Below are positions 29,382 to 38,296 of a stretch of DNA of 64,000 nucleotides, one piece after another. Source of the DNA: JASBRS01 sp964496495 (GTDB taxonomy: Bacteria; Deinococcota; Deinococci; Deinococcales; Trueperaceae); the NCBI GenBank assembly GCA_964496495.1, contig CAZBZU010000007.1, positions 1-64,000 of the forward strand, read 5' to 3'. The notes below the pieces were generated by a model. The model saw only the letters and a list, made by a program, of their open reading frames with translations, ran no database searches and was not told the origin of the DNA. The translations under genes and the position numbers were made by a program. Within the stretch, counting starts at the first letter, position 1; every line of letters starts with the position of its first letter.

Positions 29382-30002
29382 TCAGCTGCCGCTCAGGTCC
29401 CTGAGCGCCTCGATGAGCGGACGCAGGCGCGCGGCCTTCAGCTTCAACGCCGCGCGGTTGACCACGAAGCGGGCGCTGGACGCCATGATCACGTCGACCT
29501 CCTCGAGGTCGTTGGCGGCCAGGGTAGCGCCGGTCTGGACCACGTCCACGACCGCATCGGCGAGCCCCGAGAGGCAGGCCAGCTCCACGTTGCCGGCGAG
29601 CTTCACCACCTCGGCGCCGCTGCCCCGCGCGCGCAGGTAGGCGCCGGTCAGCCGGGGGTACTTGGTCGCCACGCGGGCGACCGCGCCGCCGGCCCCCCGC
29701 AGCCGGATGAGCGACAGCCGGCAGGCGGCGAAGCGCAGGTCGACCGGCTCGTAGAGCCGGCTGCCCGCCTCCGTCAGGACGTCCTTGCCCACCACGCCAG
29801 CATCGGCCACGCCCAGCTCCACGTAGGTGGGCACGTCGGAATTGCGCATCACGATCAGCGTCGCGTCCTGCGTCTCGAAGCGTAGGGCACGGTCGTCGCC
29901 GCCCAGCTCCAGGCGCAGCCCGGCGCTTCGCAGGACGTTGAGCGCTTCCTGCATCACCCGCCCCTTGGGGAGGGCCAGCGTCAAGCGGCCAGCGTCAGCC
30001 AC
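29382..30002 (-). CDS. hisG: ATP phosphoribosyltransferase, short form
   Basis: This 206-residue enzyme makes the first committed step of histidine synthesis, joining ATP and PRPP. It opens with LTLALPKGRVMQEAL and has the PRPP-binding DAVVDVVQTGATLAAN. It lacks the C-terminal regulatory domain of long HisG, so it should need HisZ as partner, and hisZ is directly upstream with an 8-base overlap. Other his genes are not in the window. Confidence 0.96.
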   Translation of the reverse strand: MADAGRLTLALPKGRVMQEALNVLRSAGLRLELGGDDRALRFETQDATLIVMRNSDVPTYVELGVADAGVVGKDVLTEAGSRLYEPVDLRFAACRLSLIRLRGAGGAVARVATKYPRLTGAYLRARGSGAEVVKLAGNVELACLSGLADAVVDVVQTGATLAANDLEEVDVIMASSARFVVNRAALKLKAARLRPLIEALRDLSGS

Positions 30003-31200
30003 CGGCGTCGTCCTCGCCGGTCGGCGGCCCCGCCACGACCCGCCTCAGAGCCGCCGCCTCGCCCTCGTCGGCGTCCGCCGCCAGCATCGTCAGCTCGCCG
30101 GCGTGGAGCAGGAAGGGAGCGCGCCGGCGGCGGGCTTCGTCCTCGGCGTCGCCGGGGTCGGCGCTGGCCGCCCGGATCACCGCCACCCCGGCGGCACGCA
30201 GCCGCCTGGCGCCGGCGTCATCGGTGGCCAGCACGCGCGCCCGCGGGGGGTCCTCCGGCGCCGGCAGCGCCGCCATCAACCGCTCCAGGCCGATGGAGAA
30301 GCCTGCCGCGAAGGGCAGCAGCGCTCCGTCGTAGCGCCCGCCGCCCAGCAACGGCTGCCCGAAGTCGAAGGTGTAGGCGCGGAAGGTGACGCCCGTGTAG
30401 TAGGCCAGGCGCCGCGCCATGCCCAGGTCGAGCAGCAGCTCGCTATCGTCCTCGAACTGTTCCACCACGCCGGCCAGGCGGTCGAGCTCGGCGCGCGCCT
30501 CGTCCCACGGCGCCAGCCGGCGAGCCTCGTCGAGCACGTCGCCGCCGCCGTAGAGATCCGGCACCTCCCGCAGTGCCGCGGCCGGCCCGCCGGAGAGCCC
30601 CAGCTCATCGACCAGCCTGGCGATGTCGCTGCGATCCTTGCGGTCGATGGCGTCGGCCAGCTCGTCCCCGCGCCCTGCCGGCACGCGCGCCGCCTCGAAC
30701 AGCGCCCGCACGAAGCCGGGGTTGCCGACCTCGACGCGCGGCGCCAGGCCCACGGCGCGCACCGACTCGCGCGCCAGGTGGATCAGCTCGGCATCGGCGC
30801 GGGCGTTGCTGACGCCGATGAGCTCGATGCCCGCCTGCGTGAATTCGCGCGTGCGCGCAAGCTCCGGGTCGATGGCGTGCCACACGGTGCCGGCGTAGCG
30901 CAACCTGAGAGGCAGGCTCTCGCCGACGGCCGCCGCCGGGAAGCGGGCGCGCACCAGTTGCGCCAGCGCCGGCGTGAAGTCCGAGCGCAGCGACAGCACG
31001 CCGCTGTCGCGGTCGGAGAGCTTGAAAGATTGCTCGGCGCGGGGATGGCGCGGGTCGTAGCGCTCCAGCGACGGCGCCTCGACCAGCTGGTAGCCCCACA
31101 GGCGGTAGAGCTCGTGGAGGCGCGCCAGCGCCCGAGCGCGGGCGCCGGCCTGCGCGGGCGCCACGAAGCGGGTGCCGTCGGGCGGCGCCGGCGCGCTCAT
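29995..31200 (-). CDS. hisZ: ATP phosphoribosyltransferase regulatory subunit HisZ
   Basis: HisZ is a catalytically inactive relative of histidyl-tRNA synthetase that completes short HisG and carries feedback control by histidine. The class II fold is evident: LSLRSDFTPALAQLVR near residue 68, the motif 2-like REFTQAGIELIGV near 115, and the motif 3-like AAGFSIGLERLMAAL near 300. It is 401 residues long and lacks the anticodon-binding domain of a true HisRS. It overlaps hisG and follows the DUF4345 gene by 45 bases. Confidence 0.93.
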   Translation of the reverse strand: MSAPAPPDGTRFVAPAQAGARARALARLHELYRLWGYQLVEAPSLERYDPRHPRAEQSFKLSDRDSGVLSLRSDFTPALAQLVRARFPAAAVGESLPLRLRYAGTVWHAIDPELARTREFTQAGIELIGVSNARADAELIHLARESVRAVGLAPRVEVGNPGFVRALFEAARVPAGRGDELADAIDRKDRSDIARLVDELGLSGGPAAALREVPDLYGGGDVLDEARRLAPWDEARAELDRLAGVVEQFEDDSELLLDLGMARRLAYYTGVTFRAYTFDFGQPLLGGGRYDGALLPFAAGFSIGLERLMAALPAPEDPPRARVLATDDAGARRLRAAGVAVIRAASADPGDAEDEARRRRAPFLLHAGELTMLAADADEGEAAALRRVVAGPPTGEDDAGG

Positions 31201-31245
31201 GGCGACCTCACCACAGGCACCGGGCCGGCGACGGCAGCGCCACCC

Positions 31246-31698
31246 TCAGCCCCGGTAGGCGCGTAGCGGGTCGGGTCGGTCGTCGGCGCCGTCGGCCGCC
31301 GGGCGGCGCTGGCCGCGGTTCCGCGCGCCCGGGAAGCTGGCGATCACGGCGCAACAGCCGACGATCACCTCGACGAGCAAGAACACGAAGTTGCCGGGCG
31401 ACAGCACGCCGTCGATGACGATGCTCGCCAGGCGGCCGGCGGCCTCGGCCAGAACGAGGATGCCCGGCAGGCGCAGGTAGGCGCGCGGTGCGCTCTTCGA
31501 CCACGCCGCCCACAGCATGATGGCGCCCATCACCATGAACAGGGCACCGAGCGCGGCCCGCGCCTCGCTCAGGCCGCGAGGCTGAACGACGTCGAGGCCC
31601 ACGATGCGAACCAGCACCAGCGGATCGACCAGGCCGAAGAAGCCCCACGCCAGCGTGAGGCCGGCCGCGATGAATCCCAATTGGCTACGCCCGCGCAT
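31246..31698 (-). CDS. DUF4345-type small membrane protein
   Basis: The protein has 150 residues and four hydrophobic segments, at about 9-30, 45-65, 78-95 and 103-122. The pattern GFFGLVDP, EARAALGALFMVMGA and GRLASIVIDG matches my recollection of DUF4345. A hydrophilic tail of 28 residues follows. TAGCAT lies 7 bases before the ATG, so it may start its own transcript. Function unknown. Confidence 0.75.
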   Translation of the reverse strand: MRGRSQLGFIAAGLTLAWGFFGLVDPLVLVRIVGLDVVQPRGLSEARAALGALFMVMGAIMLWAAWSKSAPRAYLRLPGILVLAEAAGRLASIVIDGVLSPGNFVFLLVEVIVGCCAVIASFPGARNRGQRRPAADGADDRPDPLRAYRG

Positions 31699-31705
31699 GA
31701 CCTCG

Positions 31706-31711
31706 ATGCTA
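31706..31711 (-). promoter_or_regulatory. -10 box for leaderless DUF4345 gene
   Basis: The minus strand reads GGTAGCATCGAGGTCATG: TAGCAT ends 7 bases before the ATG. A weak GAGGT lies between. Confidence 0.4.
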
Positions 31712-31724
31712 CCACCGGCGCCGC

Positions 31725-32828
31725 TCAGCGTCCGACCGGGGGCTCCACCAGCGCCAGGTTGTCACGGTGAACCACCTCGTCGAAGTCCTTGCCGCCGAGG
31801 ATCCCGGCGATCTCGGAGGTGTGGCGCCCCTGGATGCGCGCCAGCGCGTCGCTGGCGTAGTTGCACAGGCCCACCGCCAGGGTGCGCCCGCCGTGGGTCA
31901 GGGCAACGGCGTCGCCGAAGCCGAAGCTCCCCTCGACGGCCACCACCCCGCGCGGCAGAAGGCTGCGGCCCCGGCCCAGGGCGGCCGCGGCCCCCTCGTC
32001 CAGCGCCACGCTGCCGTGGGTGGGCTGCTGGGCGATCCAGGCCTTGCGAGCCCGGGTGCGGCGGCCGGCAGCGAAGCGGGTACCGCGCACCTCGCCGCGC
32101 GCCAGCGCCTCCAGCCCGGCCCCCCCGCCGCCGATGACCAGCGTCTCGATGCCGGCCTCGCTGGCGATGCGGGCCGCCCGCAGCTTCGTCGCCATGCCGC
32201 CGGTGCCGCGCGCGCCAGGCTGGCCCGCGGCCAGCTTCTCCACCGCGGCCAGGTCGGTCACCACGTCGATGCGGCGAGCGTCCGGCGACTCGTGGGGGTC
32301 GGCCTCGAACAGCCCTTCGACGTCGGTGAGGATGATCAGCGCGTCGGCATCGATGAGGTAGGAGACCCAGGCCGACAGGGTGTCGTTGTCGCCGAGCTTG
32401 AGCTCGCTGGTCGCCACCGAGTCGTTCTCGTTGACCACCGGCACGGCGCCGAGCTTGAGCGACGACTCCAGGGCGTGCTTGGCGTTCACGTAGCGCTCGC
32501 GGTCCTGCACGTCGCCGGCCGAGAGCAGCAGCTGCGCCACCGGCCTGGGCGCCAGCGCTCGCGACCAGTCGAGCATCAGCAGGGTCTGGCCGACCGCCGC
32601 CGCCGCTTGCTTCTCCGGCAGGGTCAGTGGCAGCTCGAGCCGCAGCGCCGCCCGGCCGGCGGCGCCGGCGCCGGAGGACACCAGCACGAAGCGCGCGCCG
32701 CGTTCCTCGGCGAGCACGCTCGCCCCCCGCGCGATCGCCCACAGGTACGGCGGGTGGATCCGGCCCCGCTCGTCGGTGAGGGAGCTGGTCCCGACCTTGA
32801 CGACGAAGCGGCGCCAGCGCCGGGCCAC
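31725..32828 (-). CDS. proB: Glutamate 5-kinase
   Basis: This 367-residue enzyme phosphorylates glutamate in the first step of proline synthesis. The amino-acid kinase domain starts RRFVVKVGTSSLTDERG, with VNENDSVATSELKLGDNDTL near residue 140 and GTGGMATKLRAARIAS near 210. A C-terminal PUA domain follows from about residue 275 (KAWIAQQPTHGSVALDEGA). The GTG at 32828 has GGAGGAG 5 bases upstream inside the previous gene; an alternative GTG at 32834 overlaps that gene's TGA. proA is not adjacent. Confidence 0.96.
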   Translation of the reverse strand: MARRWRRFVVKVGTSSLTDERGRIHPPYLWAIARGASVLAEERGARFVLVSSGAGAAGRAALRLELPLTLPEKQAAAAVGQTLLMLDWSRALAPRPVAQLLLSAGDVQDRERYVNAKHALESSLKLGAVPVVNENDSVATSELKLGDNDTLSAWVSYLIDADALIILTDVEGLFEADPHESPDARRIDVVTDLAAVEKLAAGQPGARGTGGMATKLRAARIASEAGIETLVIGGGGAGLEALARGEVRGTRFAAGRRTRARKAWIAQQPTHGSVALDEGAAAALGRGRSLLPRGVVAVEGSFGFGDAVALTHGGRTLAVGLCNYASDALARIQGRHTSEIAGILGGKDFDEVVHRDNLALVEPPVGR

Positions 32829-32830
32829 GC

Positions 32831-33118
32831 TCACTCCTCCATCAGGAAGCCGCGGAATGCCTCGGGCACCAGGGTGACGTCGAGCCAGTAGCGCCCCTCC
32901 TCGTAGCCGGCGGCCCCCTCGCGCCACAGCCGCTTGAGGGTGGCCTGCACCTTCCCCTGAACGCGCCGCAGGAAGGCCGTCTGCCAGTCCACGCCCGGCT
33001 CCAGGCGCTGCAGGAAGGCGCGGTGGAACGCCGGAAGGTCGTCGAGCGGGATGCAGCTCTCAAGAGCCTGCCAGTCGACGCGGCCGGCGTGCACCGGGGC
33101 ACACGGGGTAGGACTCAT
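32831..33118 (-). CDS. Hypothetical 95-residue protein upstream of proB
   Basis: A small soluble protein, rich in Arg, Leu and Trp, with no recognised family. It includes LPAFHRAFLQRLEPGVDWQTAFLRR split across an amphipathic helix-rich middle. It is real by context: TAGCAT stands 6 bases before its ATG, and its end contains the proB ribosome binding site, so the two genes form a transcription unit. Confidence 0.7.
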   Translation of the reverse strand: MSPTPCAPVHAGRVDWQALESCIPLDDLPAFHRAFLQRLEPGVDWQTAFLRRVQGKVQATLKRLWREGAAGYEEGRYWLDVTLVPEAFRGFLMEE

Positions 33119-33124
33119 GCTCCC

Positions 33125-33130
33125 ATGCTA
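33125..33130 (-). promoter_or_regulatory. -10 box for the leaderless gene upstream of proB
   Basis: The minus strand reads TTAGCATGGGAGCATG: TAGCAT ends 6 bases before the ATG. Confidence 0.45.
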
Positions 33131-33191
33131 AGGCCTGGCGCGCGGTCGCCGCGCCCGGCGCGGCCGCCGGCGCGGGCGGCCGCGCGCATGC

Positions 33192-33197
33192 TAGACT
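33192..33197 (+). promoter_or_regulatory. Extended -10 promoter for asd
   Basis: TGCTAGACT gives a TAGACT -10 with upstream TG. Transcription would start about 75 bases before asd, leaving a conventional leader with GAGGAGG near the start codon. Confidence 0.5.
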
Positions 33198-33278
33198 CCG
33201 ACACCTGACGTTCCTGGCGTCGACGGCCGGCCACGGCAGCGGCGACGGGGCGAGGACTCTCCGCGAGGAGGCGGTGCG

Positions 33279-34301
33279 ATGCGGGCAGCTATCGTGGGCG
33301 CCACCGGCGCCGTCGGAAGCGAGCTCTTGAGGATCCTGGAGGAGCGCCGCTTCCCCGTCACCTCGCTACGCCTGTTCGCCTCCGCCAGAAGCCACGGTCG
33401 CAGCCTCGACTTCCGCCACGAGTCGCTGACGGTGCAGCCGCTGCCCGACGACGACGACCTGGGGGCCGACGTGGTCTTCTCCTCGGCGGGCGGCGCCGTG
33501 TCGCGCGCCCACGCCTGGGGCTGGGCCCGGCACGGTGCCGTCGTCATCGACAACACCAGCGCCTGGCGCATGGACGAGCGCGTGCCGCTGGTGGTGCCGG
33601 AGGCGAACGGCGAGGCGGCGCTCGGCCACGGCGGCGTCATCGCCAACCCCAACTGCTCCACCATCATCGCGTTGATGGCGCTCGCTCCGCTTCACCGCGC
33701 CTTCGGGCTCACGCGCGCCACCGTGGCGACCTACCAGGCCGTGTCGGGCGCGGGCCAGGCGGGCATCGAGGAGCTGCGCGAGCAGACCCGCCGCGTTCTG
33801 GACGGCAAGGAGCCTGCCCCGACGACGTTCCAGCACCCCATCGCCTTCAATCTCTTCAGCCACGACAGCGAGATCGGCGAGGACGGCTACAACGTCGAGG
33901 AACGCAAGCTGGTGCAGGAGACGCGCAAGATCCTGAGCGCGCCGGAGCTGAGGCTGAGCGCCACCTGCGTGCGGGTGCCGGTGTTCCGCGCCCACAGCGA
34001 GGCCATCCACGCCGAGTTCGCGCGCGCCATAAGCGCCGACGAGGCGCGAGAGACGCTCGCGGGGGCGCCGGGCGTGCGCGTGGTCGACGACCGCGCTCGC
34101 AACACCTTCCCGATGCCGATCGTCGCCTCCGGAGGCGACGAGGTGCTGGTGGGCCGCATCCGCGCCGACCTCAGCCACCCCGGCGCCGTGGCCCTGTTCG
34201 TCGCCGGCGACCAGATCCGCAAGGGGGCTGCGCTCAACGCGGTGCAGATCGCCGAGCACCTCATCGCCCGCGGCGCGCTCGCCGGCGCAACGTCCGTCTA
34301 G
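33279..34301 (+). CDS. asd: Aspartate-semialdehyde dehydrogenase
   Basis: This 340-residue NADP enzyme reduces aspartyl phosphate to the semialdehyde for lysine, threonine, methionine and diaminopimelate synthesis. The Rossmann motif is VGATGAVGSELL at residues 6-17, the catalytic cysteine is in ANPNCSTI near residue 127, and the catalytic histidine is in VPVFRAHSEAI near 240. Length and motifs are standard for the bacterial type. GAGGAGG precedes the ATG. It is monocistronic, with a hairpin just after the stop. Confidence 0.97.
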   Translation: MRAAIVGATGAVGSELLRILEERRFPVTSLRLFASARSHGRSLDFRHESLTVQPLPDDDDLGADVVFSSAGGAVSRAHAWGWARHGAVVIDNTSAWRMDERVPLVVPEANGEAALGHGGVIANPNCSTIIALMALAPLHRAFGLTRATVATYQAVSGAGQAGIEELREQTRRVLDGKEPAPTTFQHPIAFNLFSHDSEIGEDGYNVEERKLVQETRKILSAPELRLSATCVRVPVFRAHSEAIHAEFARAISADEARETLAGAPGVRVVDDRARNTFPMPIVASGGDEVLVGRIRADLSHPGAVALFVAGDQIRKGAALNAVQIAEHLIARGALAGATSV

Positions 34302-34304
34302 CAC

Positions 34305-34333
34305 GCCTCCGCCCGTGAGCGGTGGCGGGAGGC
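34305..34333 (+). terminator. Hairpin after asd
   Basis: GCCTCCGCC (34305-34313) pairs with GGCGGGAGGC (34324-34333) with one bulged G. It starts four bases after the stop codon. There is no T tract. Confidence 0.45.
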
Positions 34334-34359
34334 GCTGGCCGCGAACGCCCGCGCGACGG

Positions 34360-34365
34360 TACACT
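34360..34365 (+). promoter_or_regulatory. -10 box for the degV gene
   Basis: TACACT lies about 70 bases before the ATG of the DegV protein. No -35 was recognised. Confidence 0.4.
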
Positions 34366-34433
34366 CAGATCGGGTCCACAGCATGCCCGCCGGCGCAGGC
34401 GGTCGCGACCGCTTCGCCGCGGGAGGGAGCGGT

Positions 34434-35288
34434 ATGAAGCTTGCCATCGTCACGGACTCCACCAGCGACCTCGCCGAGGAGGAGCTCGCGCGTCTGGGCG
34501 TGACGCGCGTGCCGCTCTACGTGAGCTTCCGCGGCGAGACCTACCGCGACTGGATCGACATCGCGCCGGATGCCATCGTCGCCGGCGTGGCCGAGGGGGC
34601 GGACCTGCCGACCACCAGCCAGCCCAGCCCCGAGGACTTCGCCGACGCCTACCGGCGGGCTACGGGCGGGGGGGCCGACGCGGTGCTAGCGATCACGCTC
34701 AGCTCGGAGCTCTCCGGCACCTACCAGTCGGCGGTCGCGGCGCACGACGCGGTGAACGCGCCGGTCCACGTGTTCGACAGTCGCTCGGCCAGCCTCGGCA
34801 TCGGCGCCATGGTGCGCGCCGCCGTGCGGCTGGCGGCGCGCGGCGCCGGCCTCGAGGAGATCCTGCGCGCGCTGGAGAGCATGCGCGACACCACCTTCAT
34901 CGTGTTCACCGTGGCCACCTTCGACTACCTGCAGAAGGGCGGCCGCATCGGGCGTGCCGGCGCGCTCGTCGGGAGCCTGCTCAACATCAAGCCGCTGATC
35001 ACCCTCGAGGACGGCAGGCTCGCCCCGCTCACGCGGGCGCGCGGCATGCGCAAGGCCCTCCAGGAGATGGTCGACCGGCTCAAGGCGTACGCCTCGAAGC
35101 AACACGGTCGCGTCACCGTCGACTACATCCACATCCAGCACCAGGCCGCCGTGGAGCGTCTCAAGGAGGCCGCGGACGCCGCCGGCATCGAGGCCGAGGC
35201 CGGCGGGTTCTATCAGATCGGTGCCGTCCTCACCAGCCACGTGGGCCCGGGGACCTTCGGCCTCATCGCGCGCGTCGAGCCCGACTGA
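34434..35288 (+). CDS. DegV family fatty-acid-binding protein
   Basis: A soluble protein of 284 residues of the DegV/FakB family, which binds a fatty acid and presents it to a fatty acid kinase (FakA) for phosphorylation. It begins MKLAIVTDSTSDLAEEE, the family hallmark. TTSQPSPEDFADAYRRA near residue 60 and ITLSSELSGTYQSA near 85 line the lipid head-group site. The ATG at 34434 is preceded by GGGAGGG at the right distance; the frame is open upstream. No fakA neighbour is present. It converges on a lipoprotein gene across a 14-bp hairpin. Confidence 0.94.
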   Translation: MKLAIVTDSTSDLAEEELARLGVTRVPLYVSFRGETYRDWIDIAPDAIVAGVAEGADLPTTSQPSPEDFADAYRRATGGGADAVLAITLSSELSGTYQSAVAAHDAVNAPVHVFDSRSASLGIGAMVRAAVRLAARGAGLEEILRALESMRDTTFIVFTVATFDYLQKGGRIGRAGALVGSLLNIKPLITLEDGRLAPLTRARGMRKALQEMVDRLKAYASKQHGRVTVDYIHIQHQAAVERLKEAADAAGIEAEAGGFYQIGAVLTSHVGPGTFGLIARVEPD

Positions 35289-35316
35289 GGCGCCGGGCGC
35301 TCGAGCCGGGAACGCG

Positions 35317-35364
35317 TCGCGGGCGCGCCGCCTGGGTCGATCGACCGGGCCGGCGCGCCCGCGA
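35317..35364. terminator. Bidirectional terminator-like hairpin between degV and the lipoprotein gene
   Basis: TCGCGGGCGCGCCG (35317-35330) is perfectly complementary to CGGCGCGCCCGCGA (35351-35364). The 20-base loop itself contains the palindrome GGTCGATCGACC. Position between convergent genes suggests a shared transcription end, though no T tract is present. Confidence 0.6.
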
Positions 35365-35384
35365 GGGGCCCCGTCAACGTGGGC

Positions 35385-36086
35385 TCAGTGGAACGTCAAC
35401 GTCCCGCTGCTGTTGTCCAGCGTGATCACCATCTGGGTGCCCGCCGGCACCGCCAGATCCGTCGAGGTGGCAGTGACGGTGGCGTCCATGGAGACGTCGT
35501 CCTGGCTGGAGCCGCCGCTCAGGATCGTCCACATCTTGGAGGTCTGGCTGGGCGTCAGCGACACCTGCGCGAGGGCGCCCTGGAGGTCCGAGCCCGCCTG
35601 CACCGTGTAGCTGCAGCCGTCGGCGGCGGTCGCTCCGCAGGTGTCGCGCGTGAGCGTGAGGAGCTGCAAGGGGCTGGCGCCGCTGTCATCGCTCCAGGTG
35701 ACGTTGGGGCCGCCGCTGCCGTCGGTCAAGCTCACGCTGAACTGGGTGCGGGTGACCGTCAGGCTGCTCGGCAGGGTGGTGGCGTCCCCGGGCTTCAGTA
35801 CTACGCTCCCCGCGTCGATGCCGGTGGTGAAGCCGTTGGGGCTGGCCCAGCTCGGCACCTGGCTGAGATCGGGGTCCTGGATGGTCGTGGTGGTGCTCCC
35901 CTGGAACACCGCGGTGTGCGTCGCCTGCGGCGTCAGGCCGCTGGTGCTGACGGTGTTCAGCGTCACCGACTTGCCATCGAGCCCCAGCGGGTTGCCGAGG
36001 GTCTGGGCAGGAACGAAGTTGTTGCAGGCCGCCAGGAGCAAGGTAACGGCGGCGCCCGCGAGCGCCAGGATTCGAAGGGTTCTCAC
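35385..36086 (-). CDS. Putative lipoprotein of unknown function
   Basis: The protein has 233 residues with a signal sequence ending in the lipobox LLLAAC near residue 21, so it should be anchored to a membrane by a lipid. The mature part is rich in Ser, Thr and Asp and appears mostly beta-strand, with two further cysteines (DTCGATAADGC) that could form a disulfide. No family is recognised. The GTG at 36086 has GAGGAGG 8 bases upstream; the open frame extends further, but the signal peptide fixes the start. It stands divergent from the ComM-like gene. Confidence 0.8.
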   Translation of the reverse strand: MRTLRILALAGAAVTLLLAACNNFVPAQTLGNPLGLDGKSVTLNTVSTSGLTPQATHTAVFQGSTTTTIQDPDLSQVPSWASPNGFTTGIDAGSVVLKPGDATTLPSSLTVTRTQFSVSLTDGSGGPNVTWSDDSGASPLQLLTLTRDTCGATAADGCSYTVQAGSDLQGALAQVSLTPSQTSKMWTILSGGSSQDDVSMDATVTATSTDLAVPAGTQMVITLDNSSGTLTFH

Positions 36087-36262
36087 GACGACAGCCTCCT
36101 CATGATGATGGAACGTTCGACGTTGGAGCCGACATCGCACTCTAGCACCGTCGCCCCCGCGGCGGCGGGGGCGGCGGATACCCGATTCCGGCCTGGCGGG
36201 CGCCTGCCGAGACTCCCCGGGCGGGCATCCCGCCTGCCGGCGCGCCGCCGCGGGAGGGGCGC

Positions 36263-36268
36263 TACCCT
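36263..36268 (+). promoter_or_regulatory. -10-like box for leaderless comM gene
   Basis: GCTACCCT lies with TACCCT ending 8 bases before the ATG. The nearest GGGAGG is too far upstream to be a ribosome binding site. Confidence 0.35.
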
Positions 36269-36276
36269 CGGGCACC

Positions 36277-37788
36277 ATGCTCGCCACCGCGCTGTCGGCC
36301 ACCGTCCTCGGCGTCGACGCGCTCGAGGTGCGGGTGGAGGTGTTCGTGAGCGGCGGCCTCCCCTCCTTCACCGTCGTGGGGCTCCCGGGGGCCGCGGTAC
36401 AGGAGTCGCGCGAGCGGGTGCGGGCGGCCCTCAAGCACCTGGGCGCAGCCATGCCGCCCAGCCGCATCACCGTGAACCTCGCGCCGGCAGACGTGCGCAA
36501 GGAGGGGCCCGCCTTCGACCTGCCCATCGCCCTGGCGCTGCTGGCCGCGGAGCGCCGCCTGCCGGGCGCGGCGCTGGAAGGGGTGCTCGCGTTCGGCGAG
36601 CTGGCCCTCGACGGGACCGTGCGGCCGGTTCGCGGCGCCATCAACATCGGCCTGCTGGCAGCCGAGCGCGGTCACGGGCGGGTGCTCGCACCGCCGGAGA
36701 ACGCCCGCGAGGTGGCGCTCGCCGCCGGCGTCTCCGTGCTGGCTCCGCGCACGCTGGCCGAGGCCGCCGCCTACCTGCGCGGTCGCCTCGAGCTCACGCC
36801 CTGCGCCCCGGCGCCGCCGGCGCCGGCGCCCGGCTCGCCCGACCTCGCCGACGTTCGCGGGCAGGCCGCCGGCCGCCGCGCCCTCGAGATCGCCGCGGCT
36901 GGAGGCCACAACCTGCTCCTCACCGGCCCGCCCGGCGCGGGCAAGACCATGCTGGCTCGGCGGCTGCCCGGCGTGCTGCCGCCCCTGCCCGACCGCGAGG
37001 CGCTCGAGGTGACGCGTATCCACTCCAGCGCCGGCCTGCTGCGGGGCCACGGCCTGGTCCGTCACCCGCCCTTCAGGAGCCCTCACCACTCCAGCTCGCG
37101 CGCGGGCGTCCTCGGCGGCGGCTCGCCGCCGCGGCCCGGTGAGGCGAGCCTGGCCCACCGCGGCGTGCTCTTCCTCGACGAGCTGCCCGAGTTCGCGCGA
37201 CCGGTGCTCGAGGCCCTGCGCCAGCCGCTGGAAGACGGGCGCATCACCCTCTCCCGTGTCGGCGGCGCGGTCACCTTCCCGGCCGGGTTCCTGCTGGTCG
37301 GCGCCCGCAACCCCTGTCCCTGCGGCTACCACGGGGACGCCTCGCAGGTCTGCAGCTGCACCCCCGGCGAGCGGCACCGCTACCGGCAGCGCCTCTCGGG
37401 CCCGCTGCTCGACCGCTTCGACCTGAGGGTCCGGCTGCCGCGTCTCACGCCCGCTGAGGTCTTGCAGCGGCAACCCGGCGAGCCCACCGTGCGGGTACGG
37501 GCGCGCGTGGTGGCCGCCCGGCGGCAGATGCTCGAACGTCAGGGCGTCCCCAACGCCGCGCTCTCCGGCGCGCGGTTGCGCGCCGCGGCGCGGCTGACGC
37601 CGGCCGCCGAACGGCTGGCCGTCGAGCTGGTGAACGGCATGCGCCTCAGCGGCCGCGGCTTCGAGCGCGTCCTGCGCGTCGCGCGCACCATCGCCGACCT
37701 GGCTTCGGGCGCCGACGGCTCCGGCGTGCGGCGCGCCGCCGTCGGGGCCGAGGCGCTGGCGGAGGCCGCCGCCTACCGCCGAGCCTGA
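36277..37788 (+). CDS. comM: YifB/ComM-family Mg-chelatase-like AAA+ ATPase
   Basis: This 503-residue AAA+ protein belongs to the family whose Vibrio and Haemophilus members (ComM) act as a hexameric helicase in natural transformation, promoting branch migration. The N-terminal 170 residues form the Lon-like fold (LPSFTVVGLPGAAVQESRER). Walker A is TGPPGAGKTMLARR near residue 217, Walker B is GVLFLDELPEF near 297, and NPCPCGYHGD near 345 is typical. The C-terminal Mg-chelatase domain ends around residue 500. A role in DNA uptake is inferred from the family. Confidence 0.94.
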   Translation: MLATALSATVLGVDALEVRVEVFVSGGLPSFTVVGLPGAAVQESRERVRAALKHLGAAMPPSRITVNLAPADVRKEGPAFDLPIALALLAAERRLPGAALEGVLAFGELALDGTVRPVRGAINIGLLAAERGHGRVLAPPENAREVALAAGVSVLAPRTLAEAAAYLRGRLELTPCAPAPPAPAPGSPDLADVRGQAAGRRALEIAAAGGHNLLLTGPPGAGKTMLARRLPGVLPPLPDREALEVTRIHSSAGLLRGHGLVRHPPFRSPHHSSSRAGVLGGGSPPRPGEASLAHRGVLFLDELPEFARPVLEALRQPLEDGRITLSRVGGAVTFPAGFLLVGARNPCPCGYHGDASQVCSCTPGERHRYRQRLSGPLLDRFDLRVRLPRLTPAEVLQRQPGEPTVRVRARVVAARRQMLERQGVPNAALSGARLRAAARLTPAAERLAVELVNGMRLSGRGFERVLRVARTIADLASGADGSGVRRAAVGAEALAEAAAYRRA

Positions 37789-37831
37789 CGGCGTTCGTTC
37801 GCGGTCGCGGCCATTCGCTGGTCGGCACCGG

Positions 37832-37837
37832 TATCAT
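37832..37837 (+). promoter_or_regulatory. -10 box for the 118-residue/HAD gene set
   Basis: GGTATCAT contains TATCAT about 100 bases before the ATG at 37940. No -35 was recognised. Confidence 0.3.
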
Positions 37838-37939
37838 GCGTGCGGCGCGGAAAGCCGCGCGCCAGGACACCTGACTATCGGTCCCGCCGGCCAACCCGCC
37901 AGGGCGCGCCTCGCCGGGACTTCCGAAGAGGGTATCGCC

Positions 37940-38296
37940 ATGCTGGAAACCCAACGCAAGCCGTCCCGAGCGCCTTTCATCGTCCACATCCCGCTGCTGG
38001 CCGCCGTCACCTACCTGGAGTCCGCGCTGCTCGAGTACCCCGTGCAGTGGCTCGGGCCGAGCGCCAGCCTCGCCGTCCTCGGCGCCATGGTGGCCGTCCA
38101 GGTGGCGCTCTGCGCCAACCTCTACCGCGGCGTGCGCAGGAGCGGCGACGTCTACTCCACCTTCGTCAGGCGCGCCTCGCTGCTGGTCCTGGCGGCGTAC
38201 CTGGCCTTCACCGTGATCTTCCTCCTCCCCGACGGTGTCGCGTTCGTCCACCACGACCTCGGGAGCCTGGCGGCCATCGGCGGGGGAGCCGCGTGA
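37940..38296 (+). CDS. Hypothetical small membrane protein
   Basis: The product has 118 residues and three hydrophobic segments, at about 15-32, 42-62 and 80-97. It ends in an Ala/Gly-rich tail. It has no recognised family. Its TGA overlaps the GTG of the HAD hydrolase gene, so the two are coupled. Confidence 0.65.
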   Translation: MLETQRKPSRAPFIVHIPLLAAVTYLESALLEYPVQWLGPSASLAVLGAMVAVQVALCANLYRGVRRSGDVYSTFVRRASLLVLAAYLAFTVIFLLPDGVAFVHHDLGSLAAIGGGAA